Of a DNA stretch of 64,000 bases, positions 1 through 8,620 are shown in pieces (position 1 is the stretch's first letter; every line of letters starts with the position of its first letter). The position numbers and the translations under genes were made by a program. The notes under the pieces were generated by a model that was given only the letters and a program-made list of their open reading frames with translations, was not told the DNA's origin and ran no database searches. Location of the stretch: positions 120,542 to 184,541 of the forward strand of contig JAAFIQ010000005.1 in the NCBI GenBank assembly GCA_013298715.1, written 5' to 3'. The DNA comes from Bacteroidota bacterium (GTDB lineage Bacteria > Bacteroidota > Bacteroidia > B-17B0 > Aurantibacillaceae).

Positions 1-1641
1 CTGAAAGTCGTTGGAGATTGTCAGGTTTTCAAATTCTTCTAAGGGTATGTCAATTGTTTTTAAAGCGGAGAGTATAAACCCCTTTTTACGAACGTAATCT
101 AAAACGACGTTCAAATCTGGTACATTGTAATGATAGGCGCTATTTATATTTTGTATTTCTTTCTCAATACCTAAAGCCATGTTTTTGTGCGCGGCTTTTT
201 TTATAAACAAATCTTTTATGTAAATGCTACCGCCTGGTTTTAGTACTTTCCACGCTGAGTCTAGCACCAATTCGTGGCTATGCGCATGACCAAAGGACTC
301 TAAAAAGTAAATAACATCAAATGTGTTTTCGGTGTAATACTTTTCTAGTGTGTGGAAGTTACCTTCTCGCACATTTACTTTGCTGTTATTTTTTGCTATG
401 GCTTCTTTTGCAAGATTTACTTGTACACTGGAAATACTTATGGCTTCTATGGTGCAGCCAACTTTATCTGAAAAATAAATAGCGGGGCCACAAACGCCGC
501 ATCCTGCGTCTAATACTTTCATAGTTGCCTTTAGGCCCATGGTTTGAATTTGATAATCGAGGAGGGTGCTAACATCTTTGGTACGAAAGGCTTGTATCAC
601 ATTTCCATAAACTTTTAAAAAATTATGTGTTTGCGCGTTGTAAAATTGTGCGACATCCTTTTTTATTGGTGAGCTATTTGTTTGACTTTCCTTAATAGGT
701 TCGGGTGATGTTTTTGCATTTAAGCGGTACTTCAATTCTGCCAAAATATTTTTTACGGTGTATTTCTCAAAAAAGGTTCGTTGGTCTTCAGGCATTATTT
801 GCTGGGTGTTTGAGGGCGCGCTTAAAAATAGCGTTTTAAATTCATTGAATGTGAGTTCGTTTTGCTGCCCGGAAAGTATTGATTTTAAAGGAAACTCAAC
901 AAAATCGGTTAATGTGTTTTTAGAGAGAAAATAATTTTCATCACAGGCATATAACTTTATAATTCCATTATCGCTGCCATAAATCTGTAGTTCGGTATTT
1001 GCTTTAACTATACCAACTACAATACCCAATCTGTCTTTAGTGGTTTTATTTGGAGGAGAGCCGTGTAGTAATGCGTGATCGTAAAGGAGAGCATAGCCGG
1101 CCTTCATGCGAAGTGGTGTTAAGTAGCTCCAAAGTTCTTGTTCAATACCTTTAAACATGGATGGTATTTGAGGCCCCCTGTAGTTGAGGATTTTTGCATG
1201 GCTTTTAGGAAGTACAAAAAGAGCGCCATTATCTTCGTTAACATCAATTAATGGTATCCATAAATTATAAGAACGCTGTTTTGTTTCGTCCACTAAATTC
1301 CAATCCTGATGGGCTTGCAAAATACCTTTTCCATTACCAGGTTTAACTACGTATGCGCCGCCAAGTAGCTTAAAATCCACTAACTTATTTTTTAAGATCG
1401 GTTCTATGACTTTAATTATAAATGCACTTGTTTGTTTTCTGAATGCAATATCTTGCGAATGCGTAGTTGCATAAAAATGATTGGGTTTATCTTTTTGAAA
1501 ACTCTCGTAATAGTTTATTAAACCAATAATGTCGTTATCTTCCAAACAAGGAAAGATGCTAAATCCTTCTTTTGCGAGTTGTTCATCTAGCTTTTCATCA
1601 AGCAATTTGGGTGTATATTTAAAATCTATTTTATCAACCAT
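1..1641 (-). CDS. PhyH dioxygenase-methyltransferase fusion (3' end outside window)
   Basis: Partial: 547 codons are visible and the reading frame is still open at base 1. Residues about 15-215 form a phytanoyl-CoA dioxygenase (PhyH) domain of the iron(II)/2-oxoglutarate oxygenase class. The iron ligands are H111 and D113 (HQDW) and H193 (LHGSPPN), with R204 the likely 2-oxoglutarate ligand. A linker at 288-307 (RTFFEKYTVKNILAELKYRL) has a close copy at the end of the 659-aa dioxygenase at 4280-6259. Residues about 330-547 are a class I SAM-dependent methyltransferase, with motif I VLDAGCGVCG at 377-386 and KPGG near 468. One polypeptide could therefore oxidise and methylate the same substrate. 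The substrate is unknown; the neighbouring glycan genes suggest a sugar or lipid-linked glycan. The domain calls are firm and the role is inferred. Confidence 0.85.
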   Translation of the reverse strand, partial: MVDKIDFKYTPKLLDEKLDEQLAKEGFSIFPCLEDNDIIGLINYYESFQKDKPNHFYATTHSQDIAFRKQTSAFIIKVIEPILKNKLVDFKLLGGAYVVKPGNGKGILQAHQDWNLVDETKQRSYNLWIPLIDVNEDNGALFVLPKSHAKILNYRGPQIPSMFKGIEQELWSYLTPLRMKAGYALLYDHALLHGSPPNKTTKDRLGIVVGIVKANTELQIYGSDNGIIKLYACDENYFLSKNTLTDFVEFPLKSILSGQQNELTFNEFKTLFLSAPSNTQQIMPEDQRTFFEKYTVKNILAELKYRLNAKTSPEPIKESQTNSSPIKKDVAQFYNAQTHNFLKVYGNVIQAFRTKDVSTLLDYQIQTMGLKATMKVLDAGCGVCGPAIYFSDKVGCTIEAISISSVQVNLAKEAIAKNNSKVNVREGNFHTLEKYYTENTFDVIYFLESFGHAHSHELVLDSAWKVLKPGGSIYIKDLFIKKAAHKNMALGIEKEIQNINSAYHYNVPDLNVVLDYVRKKGFILSALKTIDIPLEEFENLTISNDFQ

Positions 1642-1663
1642 GGCGTAAATTTGCTTTTAAAAC

Positions 1664-1774
1664 TTATTCATCTTGTTGATTCAAAAAGTCAAGCACTACA
1701 AAGCCGTTATTGTTCAATTGTGTTTGCAACTGTTCATCTTTAAATACGAGATCTTTATGGGAGAGGTTTAGCAT
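1664..1774 (-). pseudogene. 5' stump of a third PhyH dioxygenase gene
   Basis: A 36-codon frame begins with ATG at 1774 and stops with TAA at 1664-1666. Its product contains FKDEQLQTQLNNNGFVVLDF, which lines up with the N-terminus of the dioxygenase at 4280-6259 (FKDVELEKEFNEKGYVIVPF). The rest of the domain is missing, and the next gene (1-1641) starts 22 bases further on. It is most simply the remnant of a third paralogue whose body was lost by deletion, perhaps by recombination between paralogues. It could still be translated as a short peptide. Confidence 0.65.
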
Positions 1775-1790
1775 GTTGGAATTTTTTGTA

Positions 1791-2771
1791 CTAATATGCG
1801 CCTAGAAACTTATTTCCATTGAAATGTACTAAATAGTCAGGATTATCTGAAATCCATACTTCTGTCTCCCAAGCAACATCTAACATCCATTTTCTAAAGT
1901 CAGGTCGAGTGAGAAAACCGGTTATAAATATTAATTCGGCTTTGCAGTCTTTGAGCATTTTCTTTAACTCCAAAACCCTTGTTTCACTCATTGGGCCAGA
2001 ACTATGAACGGCTTCAATTAGATACATCCAATTATTCTTTTTACTGTAGGGAACTATGTCTGGAAGTTCGTCATGTGATAGCTCAAAAAAATTCAACTTT
2101 TTAAGTTCTTCCTGTTCTATATGTAAAGTTTTGTTTGATGTATCGCCAACGTATAGTACAATGCAATCACTACCAAAACGAGGTCGAAATTCTTCAATAA
2201 GTGCTTTTTGTAGAACATTGTGTTCGCCAAGCGAAAGTTCAATTGATTTGCCATTTGGAAGTTTTACTGGAATTTTTTCAAGTTCTCTTTTCCTTGAAAG
2301 AATTTCGGAGAGTGATGGTTTGTTTTTATTGAATGCCTTTAGATTCTTTGTCCAGTAAGATGTTTTGTATGAAATGATAAGTTGTTTAAAGCTAGGGTGT
2401 AAAGCATAGCCCCTAGTGGGGTCATTTGTTGCTGAACCTTTTTTCACTCCACTATTTACAACAACATCAGCAAGTACAAGAAGTTTTAAATCCTTTCTTC
2501 TTATATCGTCATAAGAACCGGGTGAGATTTTCTCTTCAAAGTTTTTATTAACAAAGTTTATTATATCGCGAGATTTAAGATTCGTATTTTCTTTTGCTTC
2601 GTTCCAATCCCTTTTAACACCTGCAACGGCAAGAAAGCAAACAGCCATCCTTTCTAAGCCTCTTTCTGTCTTAGACATTGGAATTCCCACACTTTCTAAT
2701 ATATCAAGAGCCTCATTTATAATTTTTTGAACTCCTTTTGATTTAGTATTTTTTGGTATATAATTCTTCAT
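1791..2771 (-). CDS. BsuBI/PstI-type restriction endonuclease
   Basis: A 326-aa protein of the BsuBI/PstI restriction endonuclease family, which are type II enzymes with a PD-(D/E)XK-like core. The N-terminal half (about 1-150) is a helical region containing KTERGLERMAVCFLAV. The C-terminal half carries family signatures: YVGDTSNK, then HDELPDIVPY followed by YLIEAVHSSGPMSETR, where the Asp and Glu residues are the likely catalytic acids. It lies 1 base downstream of the methyltransferase start-to-stop unit (2773-3819) on the same strand, so the two form an operon with the methylase translated first. The classical BsuBI and PstI enzymes cut CTGCAG and pair with N6-adenine methylases; here the partner is a cytosine-C5 methylase, so the target may differ. 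Confidence 0.85.
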   Translation of the reverse strand: MKNYIPKNTKSKGVQKIINEALDILESVGIPMSKTERGLERMAVCFLAVAGVKRDWNEAKENTNLKSRDIINFVNKNFEEKISPGSYDDIRRKDLKLLVLADVVVNSGVKKGSATNDPTRGYALHPSFKQLIISYKTSYWTKNLKAFNKNKPSLSEILSRKRELEKIPVKLPNGKSIELSLGEHNVLQKALIEEFRPRFGSDCIVLYVGDTSNKTLHIEQEELKKLNFFELSHDELPDIVPYSKKNNWMYLIEAVHSSGPMSETRVLELKKMLKDCKAELIFITGFLTRPDFRKWMLDVAWETEVWISDNPDYLVHFNGNKFLGAY

Positions 2772-2772
2772 A

Positions 2773-3819
2773 TTAAAAAAGTGTCAGTATTTGATTTGGT
2801 TGTATATTATTTTCAATAATTTCTTCTGCCGAATAATGTTCTTTCAATTGAAGACATTCTTTTAAAGCCAATGCCAATTGATACGCTAAAAGTGGCGGTA
2901 CTGCATTTCCAATTTGATTAAATCTTCGCGTTTCATTACCATTAAATTCATACCAATCGGGAAAGCTTTGCAATCTAGCTGCTTCTCTTTGCAACAGTCT
3001 TCTGCGTTTTCCATCCTTTAATTTGACACGTTGCATATCACCCGTAGCACCCGCAAGATTTCGACAGGTTAATGTTCTAGCAGGTTTGTTAGCATATAAG
3101 TCCCTAGGATTAATGCATGAAGACGCTTTTTCGTATTTGGCAACATAGGTGTCCATTGAAGGAGTGAAAAATTTACTTTCTGGTGGAGTGGTAAACATTA
3201 AGTCACCTATAGCTTCTCCAACGGTTACTTTATAGGAATTTGGTTTTGGAAAGTTAAATTTTGAGCGATGCCCAAAAACAAAAAGTCGTTCTCTGTTTTG
3301 CGGCACACCGAAGTTTACAGCGTTTAATAATCTGAAGTCAATAATATAACCTAACTTTCGAAGTTCTGTTAATATCAAATCGAAGTACCATTTATTTGTA
3401 TATAGAAGTCCCCGAACATTCTCGAACATAAAAATCTTCGGCTGTAATTTCCTAACGGCATCAATAAAAACTGGAAAACCATCTCTCGCATCTTCTATTC
3501 CTTTTTGATGTCCACCTACACTGAAAGGTTGACAAGGAGGCCCGCCAATTAAAATATCTGCTTTAGGATATTCAAAGTCAATGTCAAGTTTTATAGGGAA
3601 ACACTCTCCAACAAGGTTTTTGTTATACGTTTCTGAGGCGGCTTTGTCCATTTCATAGCCAATTGTTTTGTAGCCCGCAGCCTCAAAGCCTAATGATAAT
3701 CCACCACAACCCGCAAATAAATCAATAACAACTTCGTTTTCTGCTATTCTAGGTTTGAGCGTTTCGTTTATATATTCGATATAATTTATCATTTCTTTTA
3801 TATAGGTTAAAGATAACAA
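2773..3819 (-). CDS. DNA cytosine-C5 methyltransferase (type II R-M)
   Basis: A 348-aa protein with the canonical 5-methylcytosine methyltransferase motifs in order: motif I DLFAGCGGLSLGFE (SAM binding), motif IV GGPPCQPFS with the catalytic Cys, motif VI ENVRGL, motif VIII QNRERLFVFG, and motif X NQIGNAVPPLLA. The variable target-recognition region lies between motifs VIII and X (about residues 190-290) and is short. It should protect host DNA against the nuclease at 1791-2771, which follows after one base. The start at 3819 (MLSLTYIKEM) gives a 9-residue lead; an internal ATG at MINYIEY is equally possible. The pair and the adjacent Bro-N fragment look like a mobile defence cassette inside the glycan locus. 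Confidence 0.93.
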   Translation of the reverse strand: MLSLTYIKEMINYIEYINETLKPRIAENEVVIDLFAGCGGLSLGFEAAGYKTIGYEMDKAASETYNKNLVGECFPIKLDIDFEYPKADILIGGPPCQPFSVGGHQKGIEDARDGFPVFIDAVRKLQPKIFMFENVRGLLYTNKWYFDLILTELRKLGYIIDFRLLNAVNFGVPQNRERLFVFGHRSKFNFPKPNSYKVTVGEAIGDLMFTTPPESKFFTPSMDTYVAKYEKASSCINPRDLYANKPARTLTCRNLAGATGDMQRVKLKDGKRRRLLQREAARLQSFPDWYEFNGNETRRFNQIGNAVPPLLAYQLALALKECLQLKEHYSAEEIIENNIQPNQILTLF

Positions 3820-3900
3820 AAACAGCCTTGGAATTGTAGTGAATTTTCAACATCAAAGCATGTAAAAATCGCTCGTTTTGATAATTTGTAAAAATTTTAT

Positions 3901-3933
3901 TTTCAGTCGGCTACAAACTGTAGTCGACTGAAA
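3901..3933. repeat. 15-bp inverted repeat, 3-nt loop
   Basis: TTTCAGTCGGCTACA (3901-3915) and TGTAGTCGACTGAAA (3919-3933) form a 15-base-pair stem with a single G-U pair and an AAC loop. It lies between the methyltransferase start (3819) and the end of the Bro-N fragment (4007). It could be a terminator for the leftward Bro-N transcript (followed on the minus strand by ATAAAATTTTT), an operator for the R-M operon, or a cassette boundary. Confidence 0.7.
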
Positions 3934-4006
3934 CCTTCATGTTTTGTATTGTTTTTTGGTACACTTTAATATTTCCTATGATAATTACTGAAGATTAAAA
4001 TGATAG

Positions 4007-4246
4007 TTACATTCGCATTTTACCATTTGGGGCAAGCATTTTCAAACCGTGACAGTTCGTCACGGTTTCATTTCCTTCTTCTTTTAAGCGTTGTTTTAAT
4101 TTTCGCCAATAGGCATTGGCATCAAGGCTTTGAGTGAGAATGGAAACAACATCAACAATAGAGATATACCACTTTTCCTGTTCTTCATCCCAAAGTGTTC
4201 TTACTTTTTTGTCTTCAAATAATTGTACGGCATTTTGTTGCTTCAT
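4007..4246 (-). CDS. Truncated Bro-N domain protein
   Basis: A 79-aa product with the start of a Bro-N (baculovirus-repeated-ORF N-terminal) domain, the DNA-binding module of phage antirepressors: VRTLWDEEQEKWYISIVDVV followed by ANAYWRKLKQRLKEEG. Full-length relatives normally continue beyond the PNGKMRM segment where this one stops, so it is probably a 3'-truncated relic. No frameshifted continuation was seen in the next ~190 bases. It lies between the R-M operon and the tandem dioxygenase gene on the same strand. It may be baggage from the mobile element that brought the R-M genes, or a small functional regulator; I cannot tell which. Confidence 0.6.
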   Translation of the reverse strand: MKQQNAVQLFEDKKVRTLWDEEQEKWYISIVDVVSILTQSLDANAYWRKLKQRLKEEGNETVTNCHGLKMLAPNGKMRM

Positions 4247-4279
4247 TTCAGTACTTTTATGTATTGTGAAGGTAATTCA

Positions 4280-6259
4280 TTATTTTTTCTCTAGTCTATA
4301 TTTTATTTCTTTAATTATATTGGGTACAGAATATTTCTCGAAAAAACTTCTTGTATCAACCCATTCTTTTTGCTCAACTGAAGTAATCGCTTCAATTTGT
4401 TTTTTTTCTTCTACACCCGAGGAATTATTAAATTCATCGTTTGTTTTTATTGGCGTTCCATCTATATTGTAATTATAGAGTGTAGCCAATTCTTTCATTA
4501 ACGCTTCGTTAAACTTTGCAGGTGTTTTGGTTGCTATTAAACTTGTAATTTCGGCTTTGGTGTAATTAGGATTATTTTTCTTATAAGTCGCAATTACTTC
4601 TAAACCTTGCGGTTCTTGATTATTTGTGTATAACTGCGATAACTTTTTATTATTAAATTTTTTAAAAAACGTTTCATCTACTTTGTACACATTTACTTTT
4701 CCATTCGTATTTGGTAATTCGTAATGGTGAAGTAATTGCGCATCTTTTTGTGTAATACCTATTCCAACCCCTATTCGTGTGGTACCTGAAATATTTGGCG
4801 GCGAGGCATGAACCGTTCTGTTATTAAAAATTAATGCTTCGCCAGCTTTCATATCTATCACTTCTACATAAGGAAATACATCAAACAAATGATTGGATAA
4901 GACCGATTTTGATTGAGGAGATGGTGACATACGCGGCTCATTAAACACTTTATGACTTCCTCTGATAACACTTAATGCGCCGTTATTTTTATTGACATCC
5001 ATTATTGGAATCCAAACTGTGGCTGAGCAAAATTTTGTTTCATCAACAAAAGTCCAGTCCTGGTGCGGCGGTACAATGTTTTGCAAGCCGGCTTCCTTAA
5101 TGACATAACTTGCCGTGAAGGGCTTATAATTGGTTAAGATGGGATTTAATTTAGGAACCAATACACCAAACAGTTTTTCAAATACACCCTTAATATAATC
5201 TTCATTATCATTATCCAAACTCACGTGAAACCCGTATTCACCAATATGGTCGTGCTTTTGAGCGAGGTAGTAGTTCTTTAAATCTTCTACTTCGTTTGCG
5301 TTCAGTAATGGAATTTTTACAAAACCATCGCTATCAAATTTTGCTTGAATTTCTGTATCTAAAAACAAAGGCGCAATTGTTTCTTTTTCATCAAAACGTT
5401 TTGCTTTTAATCCTTTTAAAAAATCTTTATACGAATAATTTTGTTCTACATAATGCAGAGTTCCAATATCTTTTACACCTGTGGGTTTTAGCCAAGGGTG
5501 AAAATGTGTATAAAAGTCTACGTTCGTTTCGAGTACTGAAATTTTGTTGGGGTCTTTACCGCTATCTAAGTGGTAATGCAGGGATTTGGCCTCTTTCGGA
5601 ATCATGATAAGTTGAATAGCCAAGCGCAATCCCGGTGTTTTGTTTACATTACTGTAATGAACAATGCTATCGTCTAAAATCACACCTTGCCCAGCTTTCA
5701 CATTCATAGGGGTTAAATGATTGGCAATAATTTCTTTGGTAAGATTGCGTAACTCCCAAGGAATCATTGGTCCCCGATACTTGCCAAAGCGTTTATGACT
5801 GCCATTGACCATTTGTAAGGTTCCGTTTTCTTCATTACTATCCACTAATGGCACCCAAATAGAAACGGAGGTATATTTCTCTTCATCCACAAAAGCCCAA
5901 TTTTGATGCATGGGTACTTCGCCACCGTTTTCTTTTTTACGAATGAAATTGGCAATAATGGGTGTGTAATTGTTTAAGTATACATCAGCTTTGTTTTGAA
6001 ATTTTGCAGTAATGATGTCAAATACTTTTTGTTTGTAATCAGTGTTCTTATCTATAAACGTAAAATCATAACTAATATCTGTGCTATTCTGATAATCAAC
6101 ATTATTCCCACTTTTGGGGCCTCCACTTAATTCAATTGTTTCAAAAAATTTCGCTTTTAAATAGTCTATTTCTTCTGCATTTAAAAACGGAACAATAACA
6201 TAACCTTTTTCGTTAAATTCTTTTTCTAGTTCTACATCTTTAAAAACTACAGTAGGCAT
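4280..6259 (-). CDS. Tandem PhyH dioxygenase (two domains)
   Basis: A 659-aa protein with two PhyH (iron/2-oxoglutarate oxygenase) domains, about residues 10-250 and 300-530. The second has an intact facial triad: H399 and D401 (HQDW), H484 (VHASPPN), with R495 nearby. In the first the equivalent motif is H118-Q-N120, so the acidic iron ligand is replaced by Asn although H201 and R212 remain. The first domain may therefore be structural or weakly active. A C-terminal tail (about 555-659) ends in RSFFEKYSVPNIIKEIKYRL (637-656), the module shared with the fusion protein at 1-1641. It lies 10 bases after the export permease gene on the same strand, which suggests that it modifies the exported product. 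Substrate unknown. Confidence 0.85.
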   Translation of the reverse strand: MPTVVFKDVELEKEFNEKGYVIVPFLNAEEIDYLKAKFFETIELSGGPKSGNNVDYQNSTDISYDFTFIDKNTDYKQKVFDIITAKFQNKADVYLNNYTPIIANFIRKKENGGEVPMHQNWAFVDEEKYTSVSIWVPLVDSNEENGTLQMVNGSHKRFGKYRGPMIPWELRNLTKEIIANHLTPMNVKAGQGVILDDSIVHYSNVNKTPGLRLAIQLIMIPKEAKSLHYHLDSGKDPNKISVLETNVDFYTHFHPWLKPTGVKDIGTLHYVEQNYSYKDFLKGLKAKRFDEKETIAPLFLDTEIQAKFDSDGFVKIPLLNANEVEDLKNYYLAQKHDHIGEYGFHVSLDNDNEDYIKGVFEKLFGVLVPKLNPILTNYKPFTASYVIKEAGLQNIVPPHQDWTFVDETKFCSATVWIPIMDVNKNNGALSVIRGSHKVFNEPRMSPSPQSKSVLSNHLFDVFPYVEVIDMKAGEALIFNNRTVHASPPNISGTTRIGVGIGITQKDAQLLHHYELPNTNGKVNVYKVDETFFKKFNNKKLSQLYTNNQEPQGLEVIATYKKNNPNYTKAEITSLIATKTPAKFNEALMKELATLYNYNIDGTPIKTNDEFNNSSGVEEKKQIEAITSVEQKEWVDTRSFFEKYSVPNIIKEIKYRLEKK

Positions 6260-6269
6260 AAGAGATAAA

Positions 6270-7088
6270 TTATAATTTTTCTGTTATTCGCTTCTCAAAT
6301 TTAGTAAAAATGAAGAATGCTATAAACAAACAAATTAATGTTATCAAGAATAAAACCCATGATCCACCAGAAATTCCTTTACTTTGAAAGAGCCCAGCTC
6401 GCAGGCCTTCCATTGCTATGGCGAGTGGATTTGCAAAGCGGTATAAATTTTTATAGTTATCTGGCACAATAACAGTTGAGTAAAATACCGGGGTTAACCA
6501 AATACCAAAATTAATTGCAAAAGGAATGGCATGAATTAAATCTCTGTACTTTAAAACAACAATGCTGCAAATTATTCCAATACTAAAGGAGAGAATGGTT
6601 ACTTGCAAAAAATAGAAAAAAGCAGTTATAGCATAAGCATTTGACGTATGATTTGTGAATACTAAAACAATTAATACCAGAATTAGTAAAACAAAACATT
6701 CAATAATAACAGGAATACTTTTAGCTATTAAAATGATTATTCGTGGAAATGAAACTTTTTGAATTAAATCGCCGGACTCAACTAAGGCGTAGCTGCATTT
6801 ACTTACAATACCCGTAAATAAGTACCAAAGTACCAAACCACTTATTACAAATAAGGGGTATGGAATGTTTTCTGTATCAAGTTTTATGAGGTTATTAAAA
6901 AATAGAGTATAGATAACTACAACAATTATAGGCTGCAACACCACCCATCCTAAACCGATAAGAGTACGGCTGTACTTAACTTTTAACTCGCGTTTAGCAA
7001 GCACTTTAATAAGAAAACTATGCGTAACAAGTTTTTGCCAGTAATCGAAAAGACTGTATGGATTATTACTTATAATTTTAGTAGCCAC
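6270..7088 (-). CDS. ABC-2 type polysaccharide export permease
   Basis: A 272-aa integral membrane protein with about six transmembrane segments, of the ABC-2 family that exports O-antigen, capsule or teichoic acid (KpsM/Wzm/TagG-like). The family features are the amphipathic N-terminal segment before TM1 (VLAKRELKVKYSRTLIGLGW), the central SFPRIIILIAKSIP loop, and the late segment ANPLAIAMEGLRAGLF. The cognate ATPase (Wzt/KpsT-like) is not in this window and may lie beyond base 1. It heads the leftward transcription unit that includes the tandem dioxygenase gene, and diverges from the radical SAM gene at 7340 across 251 bases. Confidence 0.88.
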   Translation of the reverse strand: MATKIISNNPYSLFDYWQKLVTHSFLIKVLAKRELKVKYSRTLIGLGWVVLQPIIVVVIYTLFFNNLIKLDTENIPYPLFVISGLVLWYLFTGIVSKCSYALVESGDLIQKVSFPRIIILIAKSIPVIIECFVLLILVLIVLVFTNHTSNAYAITAFFYFLQVTILSFSIGIICSIVVLKYRDLIHAIPFAINFGIWLTPVFYSTVIVPDNYKNLYRFANPLAIAMEGLRAGLFQSKGISGGSWVLFLITLICLFIAFFIFTKFEKRITEKL

Positions 7089-7228
7089 CTTATTACATTT
7101 AATTGATAAATATAACTATTTCAGACATCTTAATGTATTTAATTTTGAATAAGAATGAGGTATTTGTAGATTTTAATAAACGAAATTTGAAGCTTTTTAA
7201 TCTCATGTTATTTTTCTATAGCAGTGAA

Positions 7229-7244
7229 GGCGTAATTTTACGTC
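7229..7244. promoter_or_regulatory. Imperfect palindrome in divergent intergenic region
   Basis: GGCGTAA-TT-TTACGTC is a 7+2+7 inverted repeat with one mismatch. It sits in the middle of the 251-base gap between the divergent permease (7088) and radical SAM (7340) genes. Its position would suit an operator controlling both arms of the locus. This is only a positional argument; I see no gene for its regulator nearby. Confidence 0.3.
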
Positions 7245-7339
7245 ATCTAAAGGATTAGTATTTGTAAGTTTGTCCTTGATAAAATTAAGATTATAATTAG
7301 AAATATTGTTAACTTGCAAGCAAGCTAGTACATTCGAAA

Positions 7340-8620
7340 TTGAAATTTTTAAAAAATATTTTTGATTCAAATCGAATCAAAAAAGAGAGTGATTTGTTAG
7401 AGAGCAAAACCTTTTGCATTATGCCTTGGGTGCATTTTCATGTAACTCAATACGGTACAGTAACACCGTGTTGTCAGGCGCCATGGGAAGAAGCAAATAC
7501 CTTTGGAAATATCAATCAACAAAGTATCAACGAAATTTGGCAAGGGGAAAAAATAAAACAATTTCGAAAAACAATTCTATCGGGTGGTGTTGATAAGCGT
7601 TGTGAATCTTGTTTTAAAAAGGAGAAAGAAGGTTTCACCAGCTTACGTGAAATTACCAATAGCAAATATCAACATAAATTTGAGTTAGCTTTAAGCGCCA
7701 ATAAATTAGGGGAAATTGGCAATACGCCTCCCATTTACTTCGATATTCGTTTTTCTAATGTCTGCAACTTGCGCTGTAGGATGTGCGGCCCTTGGTCGAG
7801 CTCCAGTTGGTTTAATGATGCTGTTCAACTTGGAATGATTAAAGAAGATGCCGATGCATTAACTTATGCATTTAAAAATAAGGTGGGTTTTTTTGAACAA
7901 TTTGAAAACCTGATTGATTCTTTAGAGGAGCTTTATTTTGCCGGCGGAGAGCCAATTATGATGGAAGAGCATTATGAATTATTACATTTATTAATTAAGC
8001 ATAATAAAACCGATGTACAATTAACTTACAATACAAATTTTTCATCTTTTAATGTTAAACATCATGATATTTTTGAGCTGTGGAAGCAGTTTAAGTCGAT
8101 TGTATTAGCCGCCAGTTTGGATGCCAGCGAAAAACGAGGCGAGTTTTTAAGAAAAAATTTGAATTGGAACGAAGTAATTACAAATAGGCAATACATTCAA
8201 AAAGAATTACCACATATTGAGTTTGTGATTTCTTGTACACTAAATTGTTATAATATATTGCATTTACCCGATTTTCATAAAGATTGGACACAACAACAAT
8301 TAATACAAGTTGAAGATTTTATCCCAAGCCTTTTAATAAAACCTAAAGAATTGTCTGTAACAATACTTCCAAAAAAAATTAAGGAAGATGCTATTTTAAA
8401 GTACGTTGAACATTTAGAATGGATTAATACCATCCAGTCAGTGCATATCGAAAAACGAAATTACATGATTCAGCAGTTTAAAAATATTATAAAAGTGCTT
8501 GAGTTAAATAAAGACAAGCATGATGTTGAACTATTTAGAAAAAACAGTGCAGCAATGGATAAAATAAGAGGTGAAAAAACAAGAGATGTATTTCCGGAGT
8601 TAGCAGAATTGTTTCAATGA
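7340..8620 (+). CDS. Radical SAM protein with N-terminal twitch domain
   Basis: A 426-aa radical SAM enzyme in which an auxiliary-cluster (twitch/SPASM-like) domain precedes the core. Candidate cluster ligands are C26, C44, C45, C88 and C91, in the pattern CIMPWVHFHV ... TPCCQAPW ... CESCFKKE. The SAM-cleaving 4Fe-4S motif CxxxCxxC is C142, C146 and C149 (VCNLRCRMCG), followed by YFAGGEPIM. This order matches the N_Twi_rSAM family seen in glycan and natural-product clusters, whose substrates are largely unknown. Its last 4 bases overlap the start of the carbamoyltransferase (ATGA), indicating translational coupling. It opens the rightward operon. Confidence 0.88.
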   Translation: MKFLKNIFDSNRIKKESDLLESKTFCIMPWVHFHVTQYGTVTPCCQAPWEEANTFGNINQQSINEIWQGEKIKQFRKTILSGGVDKRCESCFKKEKEGFTSLREITNSKYQHKFELALSANKLGEIGNTPPIYFDIRFSNVCNLRCRMCGPWSSSSWFNDAVQLGMIKEDADALTYAFKNKVGFFEQFENLIDSLEELYFAGGEPIMMEEHYELLHLLIKHNKTDVQLTYNTNFSSFNVKHHDIFELWKQFKSIVLAASLDASEKRGEFLRKNLNWNEVITNRQYIQKELPHIEFVISCTLNCYNILHLPDFHKDWTQQQLIQVEDFIPSLLIKPKELSVTILPKKIKEDAILKYVEHLEWINTIQSVHIEKRNYMIQQFKNIIKVLELNKDKHDVELFRKNSAAMDKIRGEKTRDVFPELAELFQ

